Assembly: GCA_003222235.1 (NCBI GenBank) | Contig: QHVD01000075.1 | Span: 1 to 5,777, forward strand | DNA from: Gemmatimonadota bacterium | GTDB taxonomy: Bacteria > Gemmatimonadota > Gemmatimonadetes > Gemmatimonadales > GWC2-71-9 | DNA length: 5,777 nt | Direction: 5' to 3' | In this document: piece after piece, positions 1-5,777 of the stretch | How positions within the stretch are numbered: position 1 is the stretch's first letter | Layout of the letters: each line of letters opens with the position of its first letter | Program-made: the position numbers and the translations under genes | Notes under the pieces: generated by a model | The model's database searches: none | The model's input: only the letters and a program-made list of their open reading frames with translations | Told to the model about the DNA's origin: nothing

Positions 1-1
1 C

Positions 2-388
2 GGGCCGGTGCGGGCCCTGGTGGTCATCTCGGTCGGGTTCGGTTGCGTCCACCTCGCCAACCCCAACGCCACGCTGTTCAGCATCGCCAACATCGTCGTG
101 GCGGGCGCGTGGCTCTCCGTGGCGTTCTTCTCGCCGGGCGGAATGCCGCTCGCCTGGGGACTGCACTTCGGGTGGAACGGCGCGCTGTCCCTCCTGTTCG
201 ACGCGCCGGTGAGCGGGTGGGCCTTCGACGTCCCGGGCGTGGACTACGCACCCGGGTCGCGGGGGTGGATCGACGGGGGACGCTTCGGACCGGAGGGCGG
301 TCTCGCGGCGACGGTCGCGCTCCTGGTCGGGACCCTCCTCGTGCTCGGCCACGGCACCAGGTCGCGGCCGGGGTGGCTCACCGCGTGA
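2..388 (+). CDS. CPBP-family intramembrane metalloprotease, C-terminal part (5' end outside window)
   Basis: The frame is open from the first bases of the window and ends at TGA 386-388, so the true start lies upstream; the GTG at 8 is internal to the domain and unlikely to be the start. Two of the three CPBP (CAAX protease/bacteriocin-processing, formerly Abi) motifs are visible. FxxxH appears as FGCVH (codons at 38-52), followed by the family-typical NPNAT and NIVVAG stretch. HxxxN appears as HFGWN (codons at 164-178). The first motif, EExxxR, would lie before the window. Hydrophobic segments surround both motifs, and another lies near the C-terminus (about 302-353, rich in A, V and L), as expected for a multi-pass inner-membrane protein. 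Family members cleave or process membrane-associated peptides, but the substrate here cannot be inferred. The stop overlaps the next gene's GTG start in a GTGA junction (385-388). Family assignment is confident; specific function is unknown. Confidence 0.85.
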   Translation, partial: GPVRALVVISVGFGCVHLANPNATLFSIANIVVAGAWLSVAFFSPGGMPLAWGLHFGWNGALSLLFDAPVSGWAFDVPGVDYAPGSRGWIDGGRFGPEGGLAATVALLVGTLLVLGHGTRSRPGWLTA

Positions 389-424
389 GCCGCGTCGCGG
401 TCGTCGGCGCCGGAACGATGGGGA

Positions 425-443
425 GCGGGATCGCGGGATCGCG
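425..443 (+). repeat. 8-base tandem duplication (2.4 copies of GCGGGATC)
   Basis: Positions 425-443 have perfect period 8 (GCGGGATC, GCGGGATC, GCG). The second unit adds 8 bases to what is otherwise a well-conserved Gly-Ser-Gly-Ile-Ala coding stretch and shifts the dehydrogenase frame. The inferred ancestral single-copy sequence GCGGGATCGCG is flanked by a 3-base direct repeat (GCG). That is the usual substrate for slipped-strand duplication during replication, and equally for a misassembly. The reading frame evidence is direct; the mechanism is inferred. Confidence 0.9.
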
Positions 444-446
444 CAG

Positions 447-1241
447 GTGTTCTCGCAGCGTGGTTGGGACACCGTGCTCCTCGACGTGGCGCCCGAGCTG
501 TTGGACAAGGCTCGTGGCACGATCCGTACGAACCTGGAGCGCCAGGTGGAGAAGGGCGCGCTGAGGCCGGAGGAGCGCGATGCGGTGCTGGCCCGGATCC
601 GCACTGGCACGGGCCCCGAGGCCGTGGGCGACGCGGAGCTCGTGGTGGAAGCCGCGACCGAGAACCCCGCCGTCAAGTTCAAGATCTTCCGCGACCTCGA
701 CCGGACCGCCCCGGCCGGCGCGGTGCTCGCGAGCAACACGTCGTCCATTTCCATCACTGCGATCGCCGCAGAGACCCGGCGCGCCGACCGGGTGATCGGG
801 ATGCACTTCATGAACCCGGTCCCCGTGATGCGGCTTGTCGAGGTGATTCGCGGGCTCGAGACGTCGGACGAAACGGCCAGGCGCGTCCTGGACGTCGCGC
901 GCGCGCTCGGCAAGTCGCCGGTCGAGGTGAACGACTCGCCCGGGTTCGTCTCGAACCGCGTACTGATGCCGATGATCAACGAGGCGATCTTCTGCGTGCA
1001 GGAGGGAGTCGCCACGCCGGAGGCGGTGGACGCCGTGATGAAGCTCGGCATGAGCCATCCGCTCGGGCCGCTTGCCCTGGCGGACCTGGTGGGACTCGAC
1101 GTGTGTCTCGCGATTCTCGAGGTGCTGCAGCGCGACCTGGGGGACGACAAGTACCGGCCGGCGCCGCTGTTGCGGAGGATGGTCGCGGGCGGGCGGCTGG
1201 GGCGGAAGAGCGGGCGCGGTTTCTATGTCTATCGCGATTGA
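447..1241 (+). CDS. 3-hydroxyacyl-CoA (3-hydroxybutyryl-CoA) dehydrogenase, frame downstream of the frameshift
   Basis: This is the intact 264-codon part of the frameshifted dehydrogenase that a gene caller would report, from GTG 447. That GTG encodes Val19 of the restored protein, so it is probably not a native start. The enzyme oxidises (S)-3-hydroxyacyl-CoA to 3-ketoacyl-CoA with NAD+ (beta-oxidation, or acetoacetyl-CoA/butyrate metabolism). In restored numbering all four active-site residues known from human HADH are present: Ser117 in SNTSS, His138 in GMHFMNP, Glu150 in LVEVI and Asn188 in the DSPGFVSNRV signature. The C-terminal dimerisation/substrate domain ends in the typical GRGFYVYRD. 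Translated alone, this fragment lacks the GxGxxG loop and should not bind NAD normally. The last 17 bases overlap the acyl-CoA dehydrogenase start. Paralogues such as PaaH, Hbd and FadB2 cannot be told apart by eye, so no symbol is given. Confidence 0.85.
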   Translation: MFSQRGWDTVLLDVAPELLDKARGTIRTNLERQVEKGALRPEERDAVLARIRTGTGPEAVGDAELVVEAATENPAVKFKIFRDLDRTAPAGAVLASNTSSISITAIAAETRRADRVIGMHFMNPVPVMRLVEVIRGLETSDETARRVLDVARALGKSPVEVNDSPGFVSNRVLMPMINEAIFCVQEGVATPEAVDAVMKLGMSHPLGPLALADLVGLDVCLAILEVLQRDLGDDKYRPAPLLRRMVAGGRLGRKSGRGFYVYRD

Positions 1242-2394
1242 GACGGCCGGCCTCTCCGAGACGCAGCGCCAGATCGTGGAGCTGGCACGCGAGTTCGCGC
1301 GCACCAGGATCGAGCCGCACGCGGCGGAGTGGGATCGGACGAAGCATTTTCCCCGCGACGTCATCGCCGAGCTCGGGCGGCTCGGCTTCCTCGGCATGGC
1401 GACGCCCGAGGAGGACGACGGGATGGGCCTCGACGCCGTCACTTACCTCCTCGCACTCGAGGAGCTCGCGGCGGGCGACGCCAGCATCGCCGTATCGGTC
1501 GCCATCCACAACGCGATCCCGACCACGATGCTGGTGCGGCACGGGAGCCCCCCCCAAAAGGAGCGCTGGCTCAAGCCGATGGCCCGGGGCGAGCTGCTTG
1601 CGGGATTCGCGCTCTCCGAGCCCGGATCGGGCTCCGATGCGGCCTCGCTCTGCGCCCAGGCCGTGCGGGACGGCGCCGACTGGGTGCTGTCGGGCGCCAA
1701 GGCGTGGGCGACGAACGGCGGCACGGCTGACGTGATGATGATCATGGTGCGCACCGACCGGCCCGGAGCGCGCCGCGGGGCCAAGGGGATATCGACGTTC
1801 ATTGTGCCGACCGACGCCGCCGGTTATCGTCCGGGGAAGCCGGAAGACAAGCTGGGGCTGCGCGCCTCCAACACGGTCGCGATCGCGCTGGAGGACGTGC
1901 GCCTGCCGGCGGAGCACCTCCTGGGCGAAGAAGGGCTGGGGTTCGTCTACGCCATGGAGGGGCTCGATGTGGGCCGCCTCGGGATCGCGATCCAGGCGGT
2001 GGGCATCGCGCGCCGGGCTCTGGAGCATGCCCTCGCCTACTGCGCCGAGCGCAGGCAGTTCGGCCGGCCGTTGCGCGAGTTTCAGGCGGTGCAGTTCAAG
2101 CTGGCCGACATGGCCACGCGGGTAGAGGGGGCGCGGGCGCTGGCGCACGCGGTGGCCGCCCGCAAGGACCGAGGCGAGGAGATCACGATGCAGGCGAGCA
2201 TGGCCAAGCTGTTCGCCTCCGAGACGGCGATGTGGGTGACGACGCAGGCCGTGCAGCTGTTCGGCGGGTACGGGTATATGCGGGATTTTCCGGTGGAGAA
2301 GCTGTTCCGCGACGCCAAAGTCACCGAGATCTACGAGGGCACGAGCGAAATCCAGCGGATCGTCATCGCCCGCGACCTGTATCGGGGGGCTTAG
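1225..2394 (+). CDS. Acyl-CoA dehydrogenase (short-chain/butyryl-CoA type)
   Basis: A 389-residue FAD flavoenzyme that introduces the trans-2,3 double bond into acyl-CoA thioesters and passes electrons to electron-transfer flavoprotein; it acts in the cytoplasm. Length and domain order are typical: N-terminal helical domain, central beta domain, C-terminal helical domain. The first family signature is at about residues 129-141 (ALSEPGSGSD, flavin/substrate contact). The second is at about 344-363 (QLFGGYGYMRDFP). The catalytic base is Glu371 in EIYEGTSEIQR, the position used by short/medium-chain and butyryl-CoA dehydrogenases rather than by isovaleryl or long-chain enzymes. ATG 1225 is chosen because MSIAIETAGLSETQRQI gives a standard N-terminus; it lies 17 bases inside the upstream dehydrogenase, suggesting translational coupling. 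Together the two genes supply both oxidative steps of beta-oxidation. Exact chain length or branched-chain preference cannot be read from sequence alone. Confidence 0.95.
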   Translation: MSIAIETAGLSETQRQIVELAREFARTRIEPHAAEWDRTKHFPRDVIAELGRLGFLGMATPEEDDGMGLDAVTYLLALEELAAGDASIAVSVAIHNAIPTTMLVRHGSPPQKERWLKPMARGELLAGFALSEPGSGSDAASLCAQAVRDGADWVLSGAKAWATNGGTADVMMIMVRTDRPGARRGAKGISTFIVPTDAAGYRPGKPEDKLGLRASNTVAIALEDVRLPAEHLLGEEGLGFVYAMEGLDVGRLGIAIQAVGIARRALEHALAYCAERRQFGRPLREFQAVQFKLADMATRVEGARALAHAVAARKDRGEEITMQASMAKLFASETAMWVTTQAVQLFGGYGYMRDFPVEKLFRDAKVTEIYEGTSEIQRIVIARDLYRGA

Positions 2395-2432
2395 CGTGGG
2401 CTCTCACGCGCTCGGCCTGCTGCCGCCGCCGC
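2395..2432 (+). other. 38-base intergenic gap, the only one in the window
   Basis: This gap separates the acyl-CoA dehydrogenase stop from the likely rpiB start. It contains no recognisable Shine-Dalgarno sequence, promoter or hairpin terminator. One base after the upstream TAG, a GTG at 2396 opens a 14-codon frame (ending with a TGA at 2438-2440) that encodes three consecutive prolines (2423-2431) and overlaps the proposed TTG start of rpiB. Whether it is translated is unknown; chance is the default explanation. Confidence 0.5.
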
Positions 2433-2873
2433 TTGTCTGAGCGCATCTACGTCGGAGCCGACCACGCCGGGTTCCAGCTCAAGCAGCGGCTGCTCGCGGA
2501 GCTGACGCGGTTGGGCTACGAGCCAGTGGACGTCGGGCCGAAGGCGCTCGATCCGGCGGACGACTATCCCGACTACGCGAGGCCACTCGCGGAAGCCGTG
2601 AGCCGGCACGTGGCGCAGCGCGGGGTGCTGACCTGCGGCACGGGTCTCGGGATGGCGTACGTCGCCAACCGGTACCCGGGCGTGCGCGCAGCCGTTGCCT
2701 GGAGCCCGGAGGTGGCGGAGCTCGCCCGCAAGCACAACGACGCGAACGTGCTCGTGCTGCCGGCGCGGTTCGTGAGCGAGGAGGAAGGCATGGAGATCCT
2801 GCACCGCTGGTTGGACACCCGGTTCGAGGGCGGCCGCCACGCGCGGCGCGTCGCGAAGATCGACCATGATTGA
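2433..2873 (+). CDS. rpiB: Ribose-5-phosphate isomerase B
   Basis: A 146-residue enzyme of the RpiB/LacAB family that interconverts ribose 5-phosphate and ribulose 5-phosphate in the non-oxidative pentose phosphate pathway. Visible hallmarks are the N-terminal IYVGADHAGFQLK (Asp10 and His11 in the sugar-phosphate site), the LTCGTGLGM loop with catalytic Cys68 and anion-binding Thr70/Gly71, and ARKHNDANVLVL with His101, Asn102 and Asp103. Cys68 distinguishes it from members that lack this residue. The TTG at 2433 is the only start codon in frame close to the domain's beginning and gives the usual family length; the next in-frame starts are far inside the upstream gene. No clear ribosome binding site precedes it, so start assignment is less certain than function. 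Its 3' end overlaps glyA by 8 bases. rpiB next to glyA is also seen in Bacillus subtilis (ywlF near glyA), supporting both calls. Confidence 0.93.
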   Translation: MSERIYVGADHAGFQLKQRLLAELTRLGYEPVDVGPKALDPADDYPDYARPLAEAVSRHVAQRGVLTCGTGLGMAYVANRYPGVRAAVAWSPEVAELARKHNDANVLVLPARFVSEEEGMEILHRWLDTRFEGGRHARRVAKIDHD

Positions 2874-4143
2874 CCGCCGCGCGCCGTTGGCCAGCGCGGA
2901 TCCGACCGTCTACGCGCTGGTCCGCCGTGAGGTCGAGCGGCAGGAGAACGGGCTCGAGCTGATCGCGAGCGAGAACTTCGCGACCGTCGCCGTGATGGAG
3001 GCGATGGGCACCGCGCTCACGAACAAGTACGCCGAGGGGCTCCCCGGGAGGCGCTACTACGGCGGCTGCGAGGTGGTGGACGAGGTGGAGCAGCTCGCCA
3101 TCGACCGCGCCAAGGCGCTGTTCAAGGCCGAGCACGCCAACGTGCAGCCGCACTCCGGCGCCCAGGCGAACATGGCCGCCTACTTCGCGGTGGCGAAGCC
3201 GGGGGACACGCTGCTCGGGCTCGCGCTGCCGCACGGCGGCCACCTCACCCACGGCTCCCCCGTCAACTTCTCGGGCACGCTGTTCCGCGCGACCTCGTAC
3301 GGCGTGCGGGAGGACACGGGCCGGATCGACTACGACCAGGTGCGCGCCGTCGCGCGCCGCGAGCGGCCGCGGATTCTGGTGGGCGGCGGGAGCGCCTACG
3401 CCCGCGTGATCGATTTCGCGGCGCTGCGAAGCGTCGCCGACGAGGTCGGCGCGGTCCTCGTCGTGGACATGGCGCACTTCGCCGGGCTCGTCGCGGCGGG
3501 GATTCACCCCTCGCCGGTGCCCCACGCGCACATCGTCACCACGACGACGCACAAGACGCTGCGGGGCCCGCGTGGCGGGCTGATCCTGTGCGGGGAGGCG
3601 TACGCCAAGGACGTGGACAAGCAGGTATTCCCTGGGATCCAGGGTGGCCCGCTCGAGCACGTCATCGCGGCAAAGGCGGTGGCGCTGGGCGAGGCGCTCA
3701 CCCCCGCGTTCAGGGAGTACGCGATCCAGGTCGTGAAGAACGCGCAGACGCTGGCGGCGGCGCTGAGCGACCGCGGCTACGCAATCGTCTCGGGCGGGAC
3801 GGACACGCACCTGATGCTCGTCGACCTCCGGTCGAAGGGCCTCACCGGCAAGGAAGCGCAGGCGTTGCTCGACCGCGCCCGGATCACCGTCAACAAGAAC
3901 ACCATCCCCGGCGACCCGCAGTCTCCGTTCGTGACGAGCGGCATCCGGATCGGCACGCCCGCCGTCACGACGCGCGGCTTCACCGAGGCCGAGATGGTGA
4001 AAGTGGCCGACTTTATCGACGAGGTGCTCATGAAGAAGGATGACGACACGATCGCGCGGGTTCGGGGCGAGGTGCAGGAGCTTGCCGCCGAGTTCCCGCT
4101 GTACGCGCCCGCGCGCCGGCGTGCGGTGGCCCCCCGTGGCTGA
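2866..4143 (+). CDS. glyA: Serine hydroxymethyltransferase
   Basis: A 425-residue PLP enzyme converting serine and tetrahydrofolate to glycine and 5,10-methylene-tetrahydrofolate, the main cytoplasmic source of one-carbon units. Landmarks in order: LELIASENF near the N-terminus (about 29-37), TNKYAEGLPGRRYYGG, HSGAQANMAAY, HGGHLTHGSPVNFSG, VVDMAHFAGLVAAG with Asp201 (PLP pyridine nitrogen) and His204, and TTTTHKTLRGPRGG with the Schiff-base Lys230. Also present are FPGIQGGP, NKNTIPGD, and TSGIRIGTPA with the carboxylate-binding Arg361. These match Escherichia coli GlyA almost position for position (Asp200, His203, Lys229). ATG 2866 overlaps rpiB by 8 bases, with a weak GAAGA element at 2855-2859. 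The 3' end, encoding a basic tail, overlaps the hsp20 start by 8 bases. No glycine riboswitch or other leader is present, since there is no upstream untranslated space. Confidence 0.98.
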   Translation: MIDRRAPLASADPTVYALVRREVERQENGLELIASENFATVAVMEAMGTALTNKYAEGLPGRRYYGGCEVVDEVEQLAIDRAKALFKAEHANVQPHSGAQANMAAYFAVAKPGDTLLGLALPHGGHLTHGSPVNFSGTLFRATSYGVREDTGRIDYDQVRAVARRERPRILVGGGSAYARVIDFAALRSVADEVGAVLVVDMAHFAGLVAAGIHPSPVPHAHIVTTTTHKTLRGPRGGLILCGEAYAKDVDKQVFPGIQGGPLEHVIAAKAVALGEALTPAFREYAIQVVKNAQTLAAALSDRGYAIVSGGTDTHLMLVDLRSKGLTGKEAQALLDRARITVNKNTIPGDPQSPFVTSGIRIGTPAVTTRGFTEAEMVKVADFIDEVLMKKDDDTIARVRGEVQELAAEFPLYAPARRRAVAPRG

Positions 4144-4603
4144 GAGCGGCCAGGGGTCGTCCGGCCGGTCCTCCCGGGCGTCGGGGGGCTTCACGGTGCA
4201 TCTCGCCGAGGAGCTCGAGGTCTACTTCAACGAGGTGGCGCACGGCCGGCCGGTGGGGTTCGTCTCCTCGTCCAAATGGAAGCCCCCCACCGACATCTAC
4301 GAGACCGACGACGCGCTCGTGGTTTACATGGACATCGCGGGGATGCGCGCAGAGGACTTCAGCGTCCAGCTCGCCGACGGCATCCTCACGATCTCGGGGG
4401 AGCGCCCGTCGCACCGCGTCGAAGGGAAGCCGCACTACCACGCGATGGAGGTCCAGGTCGGGCCGTTCGAGCGCCGCTTCCGTCTCCCCGCTCCCGTCGA
4501 TCCGGAGAGCATCCAGGCGAGCTACGAGGGCGGCTTCCTGGCCGTGCGGCTCGCCAAGCTCCCGGCGCGGCTCTCCGGCCCGCAGTCGGTGAAGGTGCAG
4601 TGA
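4136..4603 (+). CDS. Hsp20/alpha-crystallin family small heat-shock protein
   Basis: A 155-residue ATP-independent holdase expected to form oligomers that trap unfolding proteins in the cytoplasm. A short Gly/Ser-rich N-terminal arm (residues 1-20) leads into a helical stretch. The alpha-crystallin domain spans about residues 50-143: PPTDIYETDDALVVYMDIAG, then LADGILTISGER, the GPFERRFRLPAPVD core, and YEGGFLAVRLAKLP. The short C-terminal tail ends in a V-K-V sequence two residues before the end region, resembling the I/V-x-I/V motif that links small heat-shock subunits. GTG 4136 is chosen as start because it overlaps the glyA stop by 8 bases, like neighbouring junctions. GTG 4196, preceded by a G-run at about 4183-4188, is a real alternative giving 135 residues. 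The stop is fused to the lon start as TGATG. No CIRCE or HAIR operator is seen upstream. Confidence 0.93.
   Translation: MAESGQGSSGRSSRASGGFTVHLAEELEVYFNEVAHGRPVGFVSSSKWKPPTDIYETDDALVVYMDIAGMRAEDFSVQLADGILTISGERPSHRVEGKPHYHAMEVQVGPFERRFRLPAPVDPESIQASYEGGFLAVRLAKLPARLSGPQSVKVQ
4592..4597 (+). promoter_or_regulatory. Likely ribosome binding site of lon
   Basis: AAGGTG lies 5 bases before ATG 4603 and is a one-base variant of the AAGGAG Shine-Dalgarno core. It is embedded in the last codons of the hsp20 gene and supports ATG 4603 as the lon start. Confidence 0.55.
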
Positions 4604-5777
4604 TGGAAGACAGACTGCCGATTCTGCCCCTCGGCCAGCTGGTCGTCTACCCGCACGTCGTCCTGCCCCTCGCGCTCGTGGACCCGAACGCCGTGCACCT
4701 CATCGATGAGGTGGTGCAGGGCAACAAGCGCCTGCTGCTCGGCGTGGTGCGGCCGCTCGGCGGCGCCGAGCCCCCCGAGGGTGCGATCATGCAGGCGCGA
4801 CCCGAAGAGCTCTATCAGGTAGGCACCCTCGGCACCGTGGTGCGGATGCTGAAACTGGGCGACGGGTCGGTACGGGTGATGGTGCAGGGGCTCGAGCGCG
4901 CCAACTTCCTCGAGATCGTCCCGGCCGACCACTGGCTGGTCGCGCGCTACGAGCTGATGCCGCAGAGCGTGGTCCAGGACGCCCGCACCGAGGCGCTGAA
5001 ACGGACCGTGCACACGCAGTTCTCACGCGTCATCGATATCGCGCCGTACCTAGGGGAAGAGTTGCACGAGGTACTCGGCGGCGTCACCGACGCGGGGAAG
5101 CTCGCCGACTTCGTCGCCGCCAACCTGGAGCTCGCGCTCCCCGCCAAGGCGGAGCTGCTCGCCATCGCCGACGTGGACCGCCGCCTCGAGCGGCTCGCCG
5201 AGCTGCTGGGCCAGGAGCTCCAGGTGCTGGAGGTGGGGAGCCAGATCCAGGAGAAAGTCCGCACGCGCCTCGACCAGAACCAGCGCGAATACGTGTTGCG
5301 CGAGCAGTTGCGCGTCATCCGCCAGGAGCTGGGGGAGGACGAGGCGGAGGACGAGCTGGACGAGCTGGCGCGGCGGCTCGAAGAGGCGGGGCTGTCGGCG
5401 GAAGCGAAGAAGGTGGGCGAGCGCGAGCTCAGGCGCCTGCGCAACATGTCGCCCCAATCGGCCGAGTATCACGTGGCGCGCACCTACCTCGAGGTGTTCG
5501 CGACCCTGCCGTGGAGCCGCACGTCCGAAGATCGCCTCGATCTCAAGACCGCGCGGCAGATCCTCGACCGTGACCATTACGACCTGAAGACGGTGAAGGA
5601 GCGCATCCTGGAGTATCTCGCGGTGCGCACCTTGAACCCGCAGGCCCGGGGCAGCATCCTCTGCTTCGTGGGCCCGCCCGGCGTCGGGAAGACGTCGCTG
5701 GGCCAGAGCATCGCGGAGGCGCTGGGGCGGCGCTTCACGCGGGTGTCGCTCGGCGGCGTGCGCGACGAAGCCGAGAT
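4603..5777 (+). CDS. lon: ATP-dependent protease Lon, N-terminal half (3' end outside window)
   Basis: The frame is open from ATG 4603 to the window edge (391 complete codons) with no stop. Lon is a homo-hexameric AAA+ serine protease that degrades misfolded and selected regulatory proteins in the cytoplasm. The protein begins with the LON substrate-binding domain (LPILPLGQLVVYPHVVLPLAL, residues about 5-200). It continues with the family's helical/coiled-coil region (EKVRTRLDQNQREYVLREQL, from residue 217, then a Glu-rich segment) and the conserved YLEVFATLPW linker. The AAA+ module follows with Walker A GPPGVGKT at residues 357-364, nearly the same position as in Escherichia coli Lon, then SLGQSIAEALGR and RVSLGGVRDEAE. 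Walker B and the Ser-Lys protease dyad must lie beyond the window. The start shares one base with the hsp20 stop (TGATG), suggesting coupled translation of holdase and protease. Confidence 0.97.
   Translation, partial: MEDRLPILPLGQLVVYPHVVLPLALVDPNAVHLIDEVVQGNKRLLLGVVRPLGGAEPPEGAIMQARPEELYQVGTLGTVVRMLKLGDGSVRVMVQGLERANFLEIVPADHWLVARYELMPQSVVQDARTEALKRTVHTQFSRVIDIAPYLGEELHEVLGGVTDAGKLADFVAANLELALPAKAELLAIADVDRRLERLAELLGQELQVLEVGSQIQEKVRTRLDQNQREYVLREQLRVIRQELGEDEAEDELDELARRLEEAGLSAEAKKVGERELRRLRNMSPQSAEYHVARTYLEVFATLPWSRTSEDRLDLKTARQILDRDHYDLKTVKERILEYLAVRTLNPQARGSILCFVGPPGVGKTSLGQSIAEALGRRFTRVSLGGVRDEAE

Larger units (their letters stand above)
385..1241 (+). pseudogene. 3-hydroxyacyl-CoA dehydrogenase gene, frameshifted by an 8-base tandem duplication
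   Basis: This is the full locus of the dehydrogenase. GTG at 385 opens a frame coding VSRVAVVGAGTMGSGIA, the start of the family's N-terminal Rossmann fold with its GxGxxG dinucleotide-binding loop. Right after this loop the octamer GGATCGCG occurs twice in tandem (428-435 and 436-443), which throws translation into another frame. That frame ends at TGA 562-564 and would give only a 59-residue product. Removing one octamer restores GSGIAQVFSQRGW and a continuous 282-residue protein ending at 1241, the usual length for bacterial 3-hydroxybutyryl-CoA dehydrogenases. No other lesion is visible in the remaining ~800 bases, so the duplication is either very recent, a reversible slippage event, or an assembly/sequencing error. 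A purine/G-rich stretch at 370-376 may serve as ribosome binding site. The start overlaps the upstream CPBP stop by 4 bases. Confidence 0.8.

Noticed and set aside
425..564. Programmed ribosomal frameshifting at the start of the 3-hydroxyacyl-CoA dehydrogenase.
   Set aside because: The sequence has no slippery heptamer, and the shift is explained exactly by an 8-base duplication whose removal restores the conserved protein.
1548..1559. C8A4 homopolymer run inside the acyl-CoA dehydrogenase gene as a phase-variation or error site.
   Set aside because: The frame is intact across it and encodes a normal Gly-Ser-Pro-Pro-Gln-Lys-Glu-Arg-Trp segment; there is no evidence of length change here.
378..4194. 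Long minus-strand open frames (for example 378-1442, 976-2148 and 2479-4194) and out-of-frame plus-strand ones (464-1735, 1329-1730, 3588-4043).
   Set aside because: All lie opposite or inside genes with strong family motifs, have low-complexity Arg/Pro/Ala/His-rich translations and show no recognisable domain. They are expected from the high GC content.
4060..4203. Heat-shock operator (CIRCE or HAIR type) or sigma-32-like promoter in front of hsp20.
   Set aside because: No matching inverted repeat or convincing -35/-10 pair is visible in the glyA 3' end.
1..5777. tRNA, rRNA, CRISPR array, insertion sequence, riboswitch or intrinsic terminator.
   Set aside because: Coding sequence covers all but about 38 internal bases, and I saw no regularly spaced repeats, terminal inverted repeats, transposase motifs or hairpin followed by a T-run.

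Overview
This is a dense, GC-rich bacterial stretch in which everything lies on the + strand. It carries housekeeping and catabolic genes. The strong G/C bias at third codon positions, the GTG/TTG starts and the gene set (acyl-CoA catabolism, rpiB-glyA, Hsp20, Lon) fit a high-GC free-living bacterium. Gemmatimonadota or a similar soil/sediment lineage is my best guess, but the window holds no rRNA or other lineage marker, so this is an inference only.

Layout: (1) 2-388, the C-terminal part of a CPBP-family intramembrane metalloprotease that begins before the window. (2) 385-1241, a 3-hydroxyacyl-CoA dehydrogenase gene whose reading frame is broken by an 8-base tandem duplication inside the NAD-binding loop. 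(3) 1225-2394, an acyl-CoA dehydrogenase. (4) 2433-2873, ribose-5-phosphate isomerase B with a likely TTG start. (5) 2866-4143, serine hydroxymethyltransferase. (6) 4136-4603, an Hsp20 small heat-shock protein. (7) 4603 to the window end, the N-terminal 391 residues of the ATP-dependent protease Lon. This last frame stays open through the window edge.

The seven genes are packed head to tail. Five of the six junctions overlap (4, 17, 8, 8 and 1 bases), and the only intergenic gap is 38 bases, between the acyl-CoA dehydrogenase and rpiB. I found no convincing promoter, terminator or heat-shock operator, so the block may be one long transcription unit with translational coupling.

Three functional pairs stand out. 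Acyl-CoA dehydrogenase and 3-hydroxyacyl-CoA dehydrogenase catalyse the two oxidative steps of beta-oxidation. RpiB and GlyA serve pentose-phosphate and one-carbon metabolism. Hsp20 and Lon are an ATP-independent holdase and a protease for damaged proteins.

The most notable observation is the frameshifting 8-base duplication at 425-443. Otherwise the region looks ordinary, and I see no sign of a defence system, mobile element, CRISPR array or RNA gene.
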